Source of the DNA: Pseudomonas sp. CHM02
Lineage (GTDB): Bacteria > Pseudomonadota > Gammaproteobacteria > Pseudomonadales > Pseudomonadaceae
Reading direction: 5' to 3'
DNA: 64,000 nucleotides
Assembly: GCF_000612585.1 (NCBI RefSeq)
Contig: NZ_JFCA01000001.1
Span: forward strand, 62,001-126,000
This document shows positions 18,971-28,241 of the stretch, in pieces; the stretch's first letter is position 1, and each line of letters begins with the position of its first letter. The notes under the pieces were generated by a model. That model did not search any database. It was not told the DNA's origin and worked only from the letters and a program-made list of their open reading frames with translations. A program made the position numbers and the translations under genes.

Positions 18971-20437
18971 ATGAGCACGACTTCTTCCGGCCAAAGCGCC
19001 GGGCAATTGGAAACACGCGGCATCGAACCGGTTCCTGAAGGCGAGTGCAATGGCCACCCGCTGCAACTGTTCTGGGTGTGGTTCGCGGCCAATATCAGCA
19101 TCCTCGGCTTGCCGCTCGGCGCAACATTGGTCGCGTTTCGCGGCCTGGCGATCTGGCAGGCGATCATCGTCGCGATCCTCGGCGCCGCCGGTTCCTTCGC
19201 CGTAGTGGGCATCATCTCCATCGCCGGCCGTCGTGGCCGTGCGCCGAGCCTGACCCTCTCCCGCGCCATCTTCGGCGTGCGCGGCAATATCGGGCCGACG
19301 CTGGTGTCGCTGATGTCGCGCCTGGGCTGGGAAACCGTCAACACCACCACCGCGGCCTTTGTGCTGTTGTCGCTGTGTTCGATCCTGTTCGGGTCGCCGG
19401 TCGAGGCAAAAAGCGCACCGGTGCTCACCCTGATCTTCATCGCCATTTTCGTGCTGCTGACCTTGTCGGTATCCGGCCTGGGCCACGCCACTTTGCTGGT
19501 GATCCAGAAGTGGGCCACCTATGTGTTCGGCGCCTTGAACATCCTGGTCGGCGGCTTCCTCTGTGCCACCATCGACTGGAGCGCAGTGTTCAATGCCACG
19601 CCGGCACCGCTCAGCGCGATGATCATCGGCATCGGCACCATGGCCGCCGGTACCGGTATCGGTTGGGCCAACGCCGGCGCCGACATGTCGCGCTACCAGC
19701 ACCGCAGCGTCAAGGCTGTGCGCCTGGTGGCCTCCGCCGCGTTTGGCGCGGGGATCCCGCTGGTGTTGCTGATCACCCTCGGCGGCCTGCTGTCGGTTGG
19801 CAACAACGACCTGGCCTCGGCCACGGACCCGATCGTCGCGATCCGCGACATGTTGCCGACCTGGATGGCGGTGCCGTACCTGATCACCGCATTCGGCGGG
19901 CTGCTGCTGTCCAACAACCTGTCGGTGTACTCGGCGGGCCTCACCACCCTGACGCTCGGCTTGAAGGTCAAGCGCGTGCATGCGGTGATCGTCGACATCG
20001 TGGCGATTTTCGCCGGTTCGATTTACTTCATGCTGATCGCCGATAGCTTCTACGGCCCGTTCATCACCTTCATTTCGCTGCTGGCGGTGCCGATCACCGC
20101 GTGGGTCGGCATCTTCGTGGTCGACCTGATCCACCGTCACTACTACAGCCCCAAGGACCTGCTGGACGTGAGCCCAAGCAGCGCCTACTGGTATCGCGGC
20201 GGTGTGGAGTGGCGTGCGTTCGGTGCCTGGGCCGTGGCGATCGTGCTGGGCTTCAGCTTCACCACCATCGGCACCACCGCCGAAAACATCTGGTTCGCCG
20301 GGCCTTTGTCCGACTCCTGGCTGGGCCACAACGGCCTGGGCTGGATCGTCACCTTCCTGGTGGCCGGCGGGATTTACGCGGTACTGGGCGGCGCAGCTGA
20401 TCGTCGTCCGGCTTTAGTCGAGAGCCCTAATGTCTAG
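18971..20437 (+). CDS. NCS1-family purine/cytosine-type permease
   Basis: The 488-residue integral membrane protein has about 12 hydrophobic segments and the NCS1 (nucleobase:cation symporter-1) pattern seen in CodB-like proteins, including the GRRGRAPSLTLSRAIFG-like segment after the second helix. It probably imports a nucleobase or nucleoside. Its stop overlaps the kinase start by 8 bp. In E. coli the analogous cluster uses an unrelated nucleoside transporter (YegT), so the transporter has been exchanged while the enzymes are kept. Confidence 0.9.
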   Translation: MSTTSSGQSAGQLETRGIEPVPEGECNGHPLQLFWVWFAANISILGLPLGATLVAFRGLAIWQAIIVAILGAAGSFAVVGIISIAGRRGRAPSLTLSRAIFGVRGNIGPTLVSLMSRLGWETVNTTTAAFVLLSLCSILFGSPVEAKSAPVLTLIFIAIFVLLTLSVSGLGHATLLVIQKWATYVFGALNILVGGFLCATIDWSAVFNATPAPLSAMIIGIGTMAAGTGIGWANAGADMSRYQHRSVKAVRLVASAAFGAGIPLVLLITLGGLLSVGNNDLASATDPIVAIRDMLPTWMAVPYLITAFGGLLLSNNLSVYSAGLTTLTLGLKVKRVHAVIVDIVAIFAGSIYFMLIADSFYGPFITFISLLAVPITAWVGIFVVDLIHRHYYSPKDLLDVSPSSAYWYRGGVEWRAFGAWAVAIVLGFSFTTIGTTAENIWFAGPLSDSWLGHNGLGWIVTFLVAGGIYAVLGGAADRRPALVESPNV

Positions 20438-21347
20438 ATTGCTGCACACCGGCCAGGTCATCGTCGACCTGGTCATGGCCCTCGATACCTTGCCCTCCAC
20501 CGGCAGCGACGTGCTGGCGCAATCGGCCAGCTTTGAAGCCGGCGGCGGCTTCAACGTGATGGCCGCCGCTCGGCGCAACGGGCTGCCAGTGGTCTACCTG
20601 GGGCGTCACGGTAACGGGCGTTTTGGCGACCTGGCGCGCGCGGCGATGCAAGCCGAAGGGGTGGAAATGGCCCAGACGGCCAGCACCGATAAAGACACCG
20701 GTTTGTGTGTATCGCTGACCGAGGCTACCACTGAGCGCACCTTCATTTCCCATATCGGCGCTGAAGGTGACTTGAGTGCCGATGACTTGGCGCGAATGGT
20801 TCCGCAAGCGGACGATTACGTGTATGTCAGCGGCTACAGCCTTTTATTGGAAGGCAAGGCGCAGGCATTGCTCGATTGGGTGCTGGCGCTGCCGCGAGCG
20901 ATCACCGTGGTGTTCGATCCGGGCCCGTTGGTCAAGGCGCCGGATTCGGCGCTGATGATGGCGTTGTTGCCGCGCATCAATATCTGGACCAGTAACGGCC
21001 CGGAAGCCCTGGCATTTACCGGAGCGGGTACGTTGGCGGATGCGCTGATCGATCTCAATCGTCACCTGCCCGTTGATGCTTTGCTAGTGGTGCGGGATGG
21101 ACCGAATGGTTGCTGGGTCAGCCGCAATGGCCAGGCGGAGCATGTGCCGGGTTTCAAGGTAAAAGCGGTGGACAGCAATGGAGCGGGGGATGCCCATGCG
21201 GGGGTGTTTATGGCTGGGTTGGCGCACGGCCTGACGCCGTCTCAAGCGGCACGTCGGGCAAATGCAGCAGCTGCGCTCGCCGTAACGCGCTGGGGCCCGG
21301 CGACCTCCCCAACCACCGCCGAAGTGGACGCTCTATTAGCTGGCTGA
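20430..21347 (+). CDS. PfkB-family sugar/nucleoside kinase (YegV-like)
   Basis: The 305-residue protein belongs to the ribokinase (PfkB) family. It has the N-terminal GGGFN substrate-binding segment and the catalytic motif NGAGDAHAG with the base Asp254. It overlaps the permease gene by 8 bp. In context it probably phosphorylates the sugar or nucleoside released by or spared from the ARH-type hydrolase. The substrate is not identifiable from sequence alone. Confidence 0.9.
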   Translation: MSRLLHTGQVIVDLVMALDTLPSTGSDVLAQSASFEAGGGFNVMAAARRNGLPVVYLGRHGNGRFGDLARAAMQAEGVEMAQTASTDKDTGLCVSLTEATTERTFISHIGAEGDLSADDLARMVPQADDYVYVSGYSLLLEGKAQALLDWVLALPRAITVVFDPGPLVKAPDSALMMALLPRINIWTSNGPEALAFTGAGTLADALIDLNRHLPVDALLVVRDGPNGCWVSRNGQAEHVPGFKVKAVDSNGAGDAHAGVFMAGLAHGLTPSQAARRANAAAALAVTRWGPATSPTTAEVDALLAG

Positions 21348-21360
21348 ACGCGGACAAAAC

Positions 21361-21447
21361 TGTGGAAGCGGGCTTGCTCGCGAAAGCGGAGTGTCAGGTA
21401 AAAATCTGGCACTGATACTCCGCCTTCGCGAGCAAGCCCGCTCCCAC
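21361..21447. repeat. paired REP element (GCGGGCTTGCTCGCGA type)
   Basis: Inverted copies of the GAAGCGGGCTTGCTCGCGAA unit follow the kinase gene and precede the convergent small gene on the minus strand. Confidence 0.85.
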
Positions 21448-21472
21448 GTTATTGGGTTTTGCATTAAGGCTG

Positions 21473-21736
21473 CTAGTTAGTCTCAGATTCCAACTTACGC
21501 GCCTCATCCACGCCCGACGCCGTCAGCTTGATCGGCAGATTCAACGCATACTCACCGGCAGCGTCGGTGGTCACATGCCCATCCTTGATCAGCCCACGGT
21601 CCTGCAGGAACGCCAAGACACTGGCCACCTCTTTTTCGCCGCGGTAGTTATCCAGCACCTCTTTGCCCAGCCCTTGCGGGTGAGCGTGCAGCAGGCGGGT
21701 GAGGACTTCTTTTTCAAGGTTTCTATCGACGTTCAT
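21473..21736 (-). CDS. hypothetical protein, 87 aa, winged-helix-like
   Basis: I do not recognise this family by name. The 87-residue protein is charged and soluble, with no signal or membrane segment. Its pattern of helix, helix, then an EYALNLPIKLTASGVDEARKL tail resembles small winged-helix (YjcQ-like) domains with a terminal helix. It lies on the minus strand, 51 bp after the secreted-protein gene, with which it is probably co-transcribed. Confidence 0.7.
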   Translation of the reverse strand: MNVDRNLEKEVLTRLLHAHPQGLGKEVLDNYRGEKEVASVLAFLQDRGLIKDGHVTTDAAGEYALNLPIKLTASGVDEARKLESETN

Positions 21737-21787
21737 GCGTACCTCTTCACTGGGAAATGATCGGGTGTTCGTCTTGCGTGCGATGGA

Positions 21788-22120
21788 TCAAGGCGCAGGT
21801 TGTTTTGGCGCACCTGGGACGTTGGAGTCATCGCCCTTGTTGATGTTGGGCTGATTGATCGCCGGGCCCATCTTGCCGTTGCCGACGGCAGCCGGTGCCT
21901 GGCGCTGGGTGTCATTACCCTGGGTGCGAGGGTCGGCGCCCGGTTGGATAATCGCGCCGCCATTGGTGTCCAGGCCAGTGCCCATGGATTTCTGCGATTC
22001 GGTGGTGGCGTCAGGCGTTGGGTCGGTTGGCCCGGTGGTCGAGCTGGCGGCAAAGGCGCTCAGCGACGCAGCGGACAACAGGCCGGTGAGGGCGAGGGCA
22101 GCAAACTTGGAATTTTTCAT
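21788..22120 (-). CDS. small secreted proline/glycine-rich protein
   Basis: The 110-residue product starts with a clear Sec signal peptide (MKNSKFAALALTGLLSAASL, cleavage likely after AFA). The mature part is low in hydrophobic residues and rich in Pro, Gly, Asn, Thr and Gln, so it is probably disordered and periplasmic or secreted. GGAG-like sequence precedes the ATG. No function can be assigned. The 87-aa gene follows on the same strand. Confidence 0.75.
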   Translation of the reverse strand: MKNSKFAALALTGLLSAASLSAFAASSTTGPTDPTPDATTESQKSMGTGLDTNGGAIIQPGADPRTQGNDTQRQAPAAVGNGKMGPAINQPNINKGDDSNVPGAPKQPAP

Positions 22121-22310
22121 GAGGGTGTCTCCATATGATTAATGTCCTTACCTACTATTGGTCAGCCCTCGTTTCGTGTTCGTGCCTTGATGGCGACGAA
22201 CGGTCTTGTGCCACCTGTAAGATTTTGTGTGCCAGTGACGATGAAATTGCGCTGCAACTCGTCATGAAAGCGCCTTAGTATGTGTGCTTTGAAATTGCCA
22301 AGGCTCGCCC

Positions 22311-22790
22311 ATGACCATCGAGATTCGCCCCGCCGTGCCCAGCGATGCTGCGCAGATCCTGACGTTCATCACCGAGTTGGCCGAGTACGAGAAGGCCCGT
22401 CATGAAGTGATCGCCAGCGTGGTGGACATCGAGCGCAGCCTGTTCAGCGAGGGCGCCACGGCCCACGGCCTGATCTGCTTGCGCGATGGGTTGCCGATTG
22501 GTTTTGCGGTGTTCTTCTTCAGCTATTCCACGTGGCTGGGCAGCAACTGCCTGTATCTGGAAGACCTCTATATCAACCCCGAACAACGCGGTGGCGGGGC
22601 AGGCAAGAAGCTGTTGCGCCACTTGGCGAAGATCGCTTTCGATAATGGCTGCGGGCGTTTCGAATGGAGCGTGCTGGACTGGAACGAACCGGCGATTGCC
22701 TTCTATAAGTCCATCGGCGCCCAGCCGCAGGAAGAGTGGGTGCGCTATCGCATGGAAGGTGATGCGCTGCGCGACTTTGCCCTGGGCTAG
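22311..22790 (+). CDS. GNAT-family N-acetyltransferase (diamine acetyltransferase-like)
   Basis: The 159-residue protein has the GNAT fold with the acetyl-CoA motif QRGGGAGKKLL and the LYLEDLYINPE strand-loop common to spermidine/spermine N-acetyltransferases, plus the FYKSIGAQ C-terminal segment. It therefore probably acetylates a polyamine or other small amine. It is a single-gene unit ending in a strong terminator. Substrate assignment is by resemblance only. Confidence 0.88.
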   Translation: MTIEIRPAVPSDAAQILTFITELAEYEKARHEVIASVVDIERSLFSEGATAHGLICLRDGLPIGFAVFFFSYSTWLGSNCLYLEDLYINPEQRGGGAGKKLLRHLAKIAFDNGCGRFEWSVLDWNEPAIAFYKSIGAQPQEEWVRYRMEGDALRDFALG

Positions 22791-22820
22791 CCCGCCAGTC
22801 TGTAAACACTGAAGATCAAG

Positions 22821-22855
22821 TGTGGGAGGGGGTAAGCCCCCTCCCACATTTTTTT
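22821..22855 (+). terminator. terminator formed by a GTGGGAGGGGG repeat
   Basis: TGTGGGAGGGGG and CCCCCTCCCACA form a perfect 12-bp stem with a 4-nt loop, followed by a run of seven T. It resembles the compact GTGGGAGGGGG repeat class of Pseudomonas and here ends the acetyltransferase transcript. Confidence 0.88.
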
Positions 22856-22891
22856 GTGTTTTTCTCATAATGTGGGATGCAAATTTATATA

Positions 22892-22905
22892 TTGAGATAT
22901 TTCAA
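22892..22905. promoter_or_regulatory. imperfect palindrome upstream of the SDR-ara operon
   Basis: TTGAGATATTTCAA is palindromic at 12 of 14 positions and sits in the AT-rich promoter region of the SDR-araFGH operon. It is a candidate site for the IclR-type regulator encoded at the operon's end. Confidence 0.4.
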
Positions 22906-22966
22906 ATGATGGGTTTATAGTCGTCTGCATCAGCACTCACTACCAAAAATAAAACAGGTGAAAGCG

Positions 22967-23788
22967 ATGCAGGCACAACCGTTGTCGTTACCCGCCGTAC
23001 CCGAGCCAACCTATGGCGAGCGGCTCAAAGGCAAAGTGGTGATCATCACCGGCGCCGCCCAGGGCATCGGCGAGGCGATCGTCGCGTGCTTCCAGGCTCA
23101 GCAGGCACGGCTGGTCATCGCCGATATCCAGGGCGAAAAGGTCGAGCAGGTCGCCGCCCATTGGCGCGAACGCGGCGCCGAGATCTACGCGCAACCCGTC
23201 GATATCACGTCCAAGGAACAATGGCAGGCGCTGGTCAATGTGGCCATCGAGCACTTCGGCCGTGTGGATGTGCTGGTCAATTGCGCCGGCGTCAACGTGT
23301 TCCGCGACCCGCTGGAGATGACCGACGAGGATTGGCGCCGCTGCTTCGCCATCGACCTCGACGGTGCCTGGTTCGGCTGCCGCACGGTGCTGCCCCACAT
23401 GATCGAGCAGGGCATCGGCAACATCATCAATATTGCCTCCACCCATTCCAGCCACATCATCCCCGGCTGCTTCCCCTATCCCGTGGCCAAGCACGGCCTG
23501 CTCGGCCTTACCCGTGCCCTCGGCATCGAGTACGCACCCAAGGGCATCCGCGTGAATGCCATCGCGCCGGGCTACATCGAAACCCAGCTCAACGTCGACT
23601 ACTGGAACGGTTTCCCCGACCCCCACGCCGAACGCCAACGCGCGTTCGACCTGCACCCGCCCAAGCGCATCGGCCAGCCGATCGAGGTGGCGATGAGCGC
23701 GTTGTTCCTGGCGACCGACGAGGCGCCCTTTATCAATGCCACCTGCCTGATGATCGATGGCGGGCGGTCTGTGATGTACCACGACTAA
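22967..23788 (+). CDS. SDR-family sugar dehydrogenase of the arabinose operon
   Basis: The 273-residue protein is a classical SDR with cofactor motif TGAAQGIG, NCAG motif and catalytic Ser...YPVAK. It probably oxidises L-arabinose or a related sugar at C1, because araFGH follow at once. ATG 22967 is chosen over GTG 22958 because AGGTGA then stands at proper Shine-Dalgarno distance. The operon is SDR-araF-araG-araH, followed after a REP by an IclR gene. The substrate is inferred from context. Confidence 0.85.
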   Translation: MQAQPLSLPAVPEPTYGERLKGKVVIITGAAQGIGEAIVACFQAQQARLVIADIQGEKVEQVAAHWRERGAEIYAQPVDITSKEQWQALVNVAIEHFGRVDVLVNCAGVNVFRDPLEMTDEDWRRCFAIDLDGAWFGCRTVLPHMIEQGIGNIINIASTHSSHIIPGCFPYPVAKHGLLGLTRALGIEYAPKGIRVNAIAPGYIETQLNVDYWNGFPDPHAERQRAFDLHPPKRIGQPIEVAMSALFLATDEAPFINATCLMIDGGRSVMYHD

Positions 23789-23820
23789 GACGTTTTCCAA
23801 TAACAAGAACGAGGTGGTTC

Positions 23821-24801
23821 ATGCTTAAGAAGACACTCGGCACCCTGGCGCTCGCGGTCGCTTTCAGCGGCTTCGTATCGGCCGAAGAAGTGAAGATCGG
23901 TTTCCTGGTCAAACAGGCCGAAGAACCCTGGTTCCAGACCGAATGGGCCTTTGCCGAAAAAGCTGGCAAGGACCAGGGCTTCACCGTGATCAAGATCGCC
24001 GTGCCCGATGGTGAAAAAACCTTGTCCGCCATCGACACCCTGGCCGCAAACGGCGCCAAGGGCTTTGTGATCTGCCCTCCGGACGTGTCCCTCGGCCCGG
24101 CGATCATGGCCAAGGCCAAGCTCAATAACCTCAAAGTGCTGGCGGTGGACGACCGATTTGTCGACGCCAAAGGCAAGCCTATGGAAGATGTGCCCTACGT
24201 TGGCCTCGACGCCTACAAGATCGGTCAGAAACAAGGCGAAGCCATGGCTGCCGAAGCCAGGCATCGCAACTGGGACTGGAAAGAAACCTACGCCGTCATC
24301 AACACCTTCGACGAGCTGGAGACCGGCAAGAAACGCACCGACGGTTCGGTAGAAGGCCTCAAGGCCGCCGGCCTGCCTGCTGACCACATCCTGTTCAGCG
24401 CGCAGAAAACCCTCGACGTGCCGGGCAGCATGGACTCCACCAACTCGGCCCTGGTGAAACTGCCCGGCGGCGCGAAAAACCTGATCATCGGCGGCATGAA
24501 CGACAGCACTGTGCTCGGCGGCGTACGCGCCACCGAAAGCGCCGGTTTCAAGGCGGCGAATGTGATCGGTGTCGGCATCAATGGCACTGACGCCATCGAA
24601 GAACTGAAAAAATCCGACACCGGTTTCTACGGTTCCATGCTGTTGAGCCCTGACGCATCGGGCTACAAAACCGCCAGCGCCATGTTCGAGTGGGTCACCA
24701 AAGGCACCGAGCCCGCCAAGTTCACTGCCCTGGACAACGTCACGCTGATTACCCGCGCCAACTTCAAGGAAGAGTTGAGCAAGATCGGGCTGTGGAAATG
24801 A
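23821..24801 (+). CDS. araF: L-arabinose ABC transporter substrate-binding protein
   Basis: AraF binds L-arabinose in the periplasm. The 326-residue protein has a signal peptide (cleavage near residue 21) and then closely follows E. coli AraF, with the segments [36 protein letters not shown] and [15 protein letters not shown]. Its stop overlaps the araG start. The close match makes arabinose more likely than other pentoses, though galactose binding is also known for this family. Confidence 0.93.
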   Translation: MLKKTLGTLALAVAFSGFVSAEEVKIGFLVKQAEEPWFQTEWAFAEKAGKDQGFTVIKIAVPDGEKTLSAIDTLAANGAKGFVICPPDVSLGPAIMAKAKLNNLKVLAVDDRFVDAKGKPMEDVPYVGLDAYKIGQKQGEAMAAEARHRNWDWKETYAVINTFDELETGKKRTDGSVEGLKAAGLPADHILFSAQKTLDVPGSMDSTNSALVKLPGGAKNLIIGGMNDSTVLGGVRATESAGFKAANVIGVGINGTDAIEELKKSDTGFYGSMLLSPDASGYKTASAMFEWVTKGTEPAKFTALDNVTLITRANFKEELSKIGLWK

Positions 24802-26297
24802 CCGGCGCGGCCTTGCGCTTCAATGGCATCGGCAAGGAATTTCCCGGTGTGAAAGCCCTGGCGCAGATCAGCTTTGAAGCGCGGCCGCGCGAGGTGCATG
24901 CGTTGATGGGCGAGAACGGCGCGGGCAAGTCGACGCTGCTGAAGATCCTCGGCGGCGCCTACCTGCCCAGCAGTGGCACCCTGCAGATCGGCGAGCAGAC
25001 CATGGACTTCAAGTCTGCCGCCGACAGCATCGCCAGTGGCGTGGCGGTGATCCACCAGGAGCTGCATCTGGTGCCGGAGATGACCGTGGCCGAAAACCTT
25101 TTCCTTGGGCATTTGCCGACGCGCTTCGGGGTGGTCAACCGCCGCCAGTTGCGCAAGCAGGCGTTGGCCTGCCTCAAGGGATTGGCGGACGAAATCGATC
25201 CGGAGGAAAAGCTCGGCCGCCTGTCCCTGGGCCAGCGCCAATTGGTGGAAATTGCCAAGGCGTTGTCCCGTGGTGCGCACGTGATTGCGTTCGACGAGCC
25301 CACCAGCAGCTTGTCGGCGCGGGAGATCGACCGCTTGATGGCGATCATCACGCGCCTGCGCGATGAGGGCAAAGTGGTGCTCTACGTGTCTCACCGCATG
25401 GAGGAAGTGTTCCGTATCTGCAATGCCGTCACGGTGTTCAAGGACGGCCGCTACGTGCGCACCTTCGACGACATGAGCGCGCTCACTCACGACCAGTTGG
25501 TGACGTGCATGGTCGGTCGCGATATCCAGGACATCTACGACTACCGGCCGCGTGAACAGGGCGAAGTGGCGCTGAAGGTCGAGGGCTTGCTCGGCCCTGG
25601 CCTGCGTGAACCGGTCAGCCTGAACGTTCACAAGGGCGAGATTCTTGGCCTGTTCGGATTGGTCGGGGCAGGGCGCACGGAGCTGTTCCGGCTGCTGAGC
25701 GGTTTGACCCGCAGCACCGCCGGAAGCCTTGAGCTCTGCGGGCAGACACTGCCGCTGCATTCACCCCGCGATGCCATCGCCGCCGGTGTGCTGCTGTGCC
25801 CGGAAGACCGCAAGAAAGAAGGCATCATCCCGCTGTCCAGCGTGGCCGAGAACATCAATATCAGTGCCCGTGGTGCCCATTCCACATTCGGCTGGCTGCT
25901 GCGCGACGGCTGGGAAAAGACCAACGCCGACCAGCAAATCAAGGCCATGAAGGTCAAGACGCCGAACGCCGAGCAGAAAATCATGTACCTGTCCGGCGGC
26001 AACCAGCAGAAGGCCATTCTCGGCCGCTGGCTGTCGATGCCGATGAAAGTGCTGCTGTTGGACGAGCCGACCCGTGGCATCGATATCGGCGCCAAGTCGG
26101 AGATCTACCAGATCATCCACAACCTGGCGGCCAGTGGCATTGCGGTAATTGTGGTGTCCAGCGACCTGATGGAAGTGATGGGCATCTGCGACCGCATCCT
26201 GGTGATGAGCGAAGGCGCCCTGACCGGCGAACTCACCCGCGACCAGGCGGATGAAGCACGGCTGTTGCAACTGGCTCTCCCGCGGTCGCGGGCTTGA
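24798..26297 (+). CDS. araG: L-arabinose ABC transporter ATP-binding protein
   Basis: AraG energises arabinose import. The 499-residue protein has two tandem ABC domains. The first has Walker [10 protein letters not shown] and signature LSLGQRQ; the second has the degenerate P-loop GLVGAGRTE and LSGGNQQK, as is typical of sugar importers. The ATG overlaps the araF stop. A longer in-frame extension lies within araF and is rejected. Confidence 0.93.
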   Translation: MTGAALRFNGIGKEFPGVKALAQISFEARPREVHALMGENGAGKSTLLKILGGAYLPSSGTLQIGEQTMDFKSAADSIASGVAVIHQELHLVPEMTVAENLFLGHLPTRFGVVNRRQLRKQALACLKGLADEIDPEEKLGRLSLGQRQLVEIAKALSRGAHVIAFDEPTSSLSAREIDRLMAIITRLRDEGKVVLYVSHRMEEVFRICNAVTVFKDGRYVRTFDDMSALTHDQLVTCMVGRDIQDIYDYRPREQGEVALKVEGLLGPGLREPVSLNVHKGEILGLFGLVGAGRTELFRLLSGLTRSTAGSLELCGQTLPLHSPRDAIAAGVLLCPEDRKKEGIIPLSSVAENINISARGAHSTFGWLLRDGWEKTNADQQIKAMKVKTPNAEQKIMYLSGGNQQKAILGRWLSMPMKVLLLDEPTRGIDIGAKSEIYQIIHNLAASGIAVIVVSSDLMEVMGICDRILVMSEGALTGELTRDQADEARLLQLALPRSRA

Positions 26298-26316
26298 AGA
26301 ATTCGAGGGTGTAGGC

Positions 26317-27282
26317 ATGTCTCAGGTAAAAACTGCAAAGGGCTTCTGGCCGGGTTTCAACCAGCGCAAGTTCCTTGACGATTGGGTGATGCTGCTCGCC
26401 GCGTTGAGCATCTTTGTGCTCAGCGCGCTGTTTATCGATAACTTCCTCTCGCCGCTGAACATGCGCGGGTTGGGCCTGGCGATTTCCACCGTGGGTATTG
26501 CCGCGTGCACCATGTTGTTCTGCCTGGCGTCGGGGCATTTCGACTTGTCGGTAGGCTCGGTGATCGCCTGTGCCGGTGTGGTTGCGGGGATCGTGATCCG
26601 CGACACCGACAGCGTGGTACTCGGCGTCTCGGCGGCGCTGGCCATGGGGCTGGTGGTGGGGCTGATCAACGGTATTGTCATCGCCAAGCTGCGCATCAAC
26701 GCCTTGATCGCGACGTTGGCGACCATGCAGATCGTGCGCGGCCTGGCGTACATCTTTTCCAACGGCAAGGCCGTTGGCGTGATGGACGAAGGTTTCTTCG
26801 TGTTCGGCAACGGCCAACTGATGGGCGTGCCGGTGCCGATCATCATCACTGTACTGTGCTTTGTGTTCTTCGGCTGGCTGCTCAACTACACCACCTACGG
26901 GCGCAACACCATGGCCATCGGTGGCAACCAGGAAGCAGCGTTGCTGGCCGGGGTGAACGTCGATCGCACCAAGATCATCATCTTTGCCGTGCACGGCTTG
27001 ATCGGCGCGTTGGCCGGGGTGATCCTCGCGTCGCGCATGACCTCGGGCCAGCCGATGATTGGCCAGGGCTTCGAGCTGACCGTGATCTCGGCGTGCGTGC
27101 TGGGCGGGGTGTCGCTGAGCGGCGGCATCGGCATGATCCGCCATGTGATTGCCGGGGTGTTGATCCTGGCGATCATCGAGAATGCGATGAACCTGAAGAA
27201 CATCGATACCTTTTACCAATATGTGATCAGGGGGTCGATCCTGCTCCTTGCGGTCATCATCGATCGCATGAAACAGCGCTGA
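26317..27282 (+). CDS. araH: L-arabinose ABC transporter permease
   Basis: AraH forms the membrane channel of the importer. The 321-residue protein has about nine to ten hydrophobic helices and the family segment FDLSVGSVIACAGV plus NALIATLATMQIVRGL. Both ends match AraH-type permeases. It follows araG by 19 bp. A REP pair separates it from the IclR gene. Confidence 0.92.
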   Translation: MSQVKTAKGFWPGFNQRKFLDDWVMLLAALSIFVLSALFIDNFLSPLNMRGLGLAISTVGIAACTMLFCLASGHFDLSVGSVIACAGVVAGIVIRDTDSVVLGVSAALAMGLVVGLINGIVIAKLRINALIATLATMQIVRGLAYIFSNGKAVGVMDEGFFVFGNGQLMGVPVPIIITVLCFVFFGWLLNYTTYGRNTMAIGGNQEAALLAGVNVDRTKIIIFAVHGLIGALAGVILASRMTSGQPMIGQGFELTVISACVLGGVSLSGGIGMIRHVIAGVLILAIIENAMNLKNIDTFYQYVIRGSILLLAVIIDRMKQR

Positions 27283-27292
27283 ATACACCCCC

Positions 27293-27382
27293 TGTAGGAG
27301 CCGGCTTGCCGGCGATAGCGGAATGTCAGATACACCTGCGCTAAGTGACACACCGCCATCGCCGGCAAGCCGGCTCCTACAG
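27293..27382. repeat. paired REP element (GTAGGAGCCGGC type)
   Basis: Two inverted, near-perfect copies of the GTAGGAGCCGGCTTGCCGGCGA unit lie between araH and the IclR gene. A TATAAT (27398-27403) just after it may give the IclR gene its own promoter. Confidence 0.92.
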
Positions 27383-27437
27383 TGAGATTCGTGCGTCTAT
27401 AATGCCGCTCGTTTTCGTACCATCACATAGGCCCGAT

Positions 27438-28241
27438 ATGCAGGAAAACGCTCACCCCCCCGTCAAAGACGCCGCCCCCACCGGCACCCAGACCCTGCTG
27501 CGTGGCTTGGGCGTGGTGCAAGCGGTGGCGGCCGGTGCGCGGGATCTGAAAGAGATCGCCAAGCGCATCGGCACCACCCGCAGCACCACCCATCGCCTGG
27601 CCAGTTGCCTGGTGGAGGAGCGTTACCTGCGCGTGGTGCCGCAGGTCGGCTACCTGCTGGGGCCGAAGTTGATCGAGCTGGGTTTCCAGGCGCGCGAAGA
27701 ACTGCCGCTGGTGACCTTGGCCATCCCGTATCTGGATGAGTTGTCGGCGTTGACTGGCGACACCATCCACTTGGCCATCCGTGAATACGACGACGTGCTT
27801 TACCTGCACAAGAACCCCGGCCGAAATGGCCCGGAAATGCGCTCGCGGGTCGGCCATCGCATGCCGCTGGCGCGTACCGGCATCGGCAAGGCGTTGCTGC
27901 TGGATGACACCGTGGAAGAGTGGCAGCGCCTGTACGAAGTCAGCTTGCCGACGGGTGGGAAGAATCTGCAGTGGCCGCAACACCCGGAGCAATCCTGGGC
28001 ACAGTTCGAGCAGCGCATGCGTGAATATGTGGTGGGCGGTTATGCGTTCGACCTGGAAGACAACGAACCGTCGATCCGTTGCGTGGCGGCACCGGTGCGC
28101 GATGCCAGCCGGCGAATCGTCGCCGGCATCAGCATCGCCAGTACCGTGCCCTACATGCCGCTGGAGAAAATGGCCGAGCTGATCCCTGTGGTCAAACAGG
28201 TCGCAGCCCGGCTGTCAGCGGAGTTGGGCGCGAAGGCCTGA
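27438..28241 (+). CDS. IclR-family regulator of the arabinose operon
   Basis: The 267-residue protein has an IclR winged helix (about 20-75, with DLKEIAKRIGTTRSTTHRL) and a C-terminal effector domain (residues 90-260). Start ATG 27438 is preferred; the longer frame begins within the REP. It follows the SDR-araFGH operon and probably controls it in response to arabinose or a catabolite. That target is inferred from position. Confidence 0.88.
   Translation: MQENAHPPVKDAAPTGTQTLLRGLGVVQAVAAGARDLKEIAKRIGTTRSTTHRLASCLVEERYLRVVPQVGYLLGPKLIELGFQAREELPLVTLAIPYLDELSALTGDTIHLAIREYDDVLYLHKNPGRNGPEMRSRVGHRMPLARTGIGKALLLDDTVEEWQRLYEVSLPTGGKNLQWPQHPEQSWAQFEQRMREYVVGGYAFDLEDNEPSIRCVAAPVRDASRRIVAGISIASTVPYMPLEKMAELIPVVKQVAARLSAELGAKA

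Noticed and set aside
18914-20329. 471-codon minus-strand frame opposite the NCS1 permease
   Set aside because: The plus strand encodes a convincing 12-helix permease. The minus frame is a low-complexity charged shadow.
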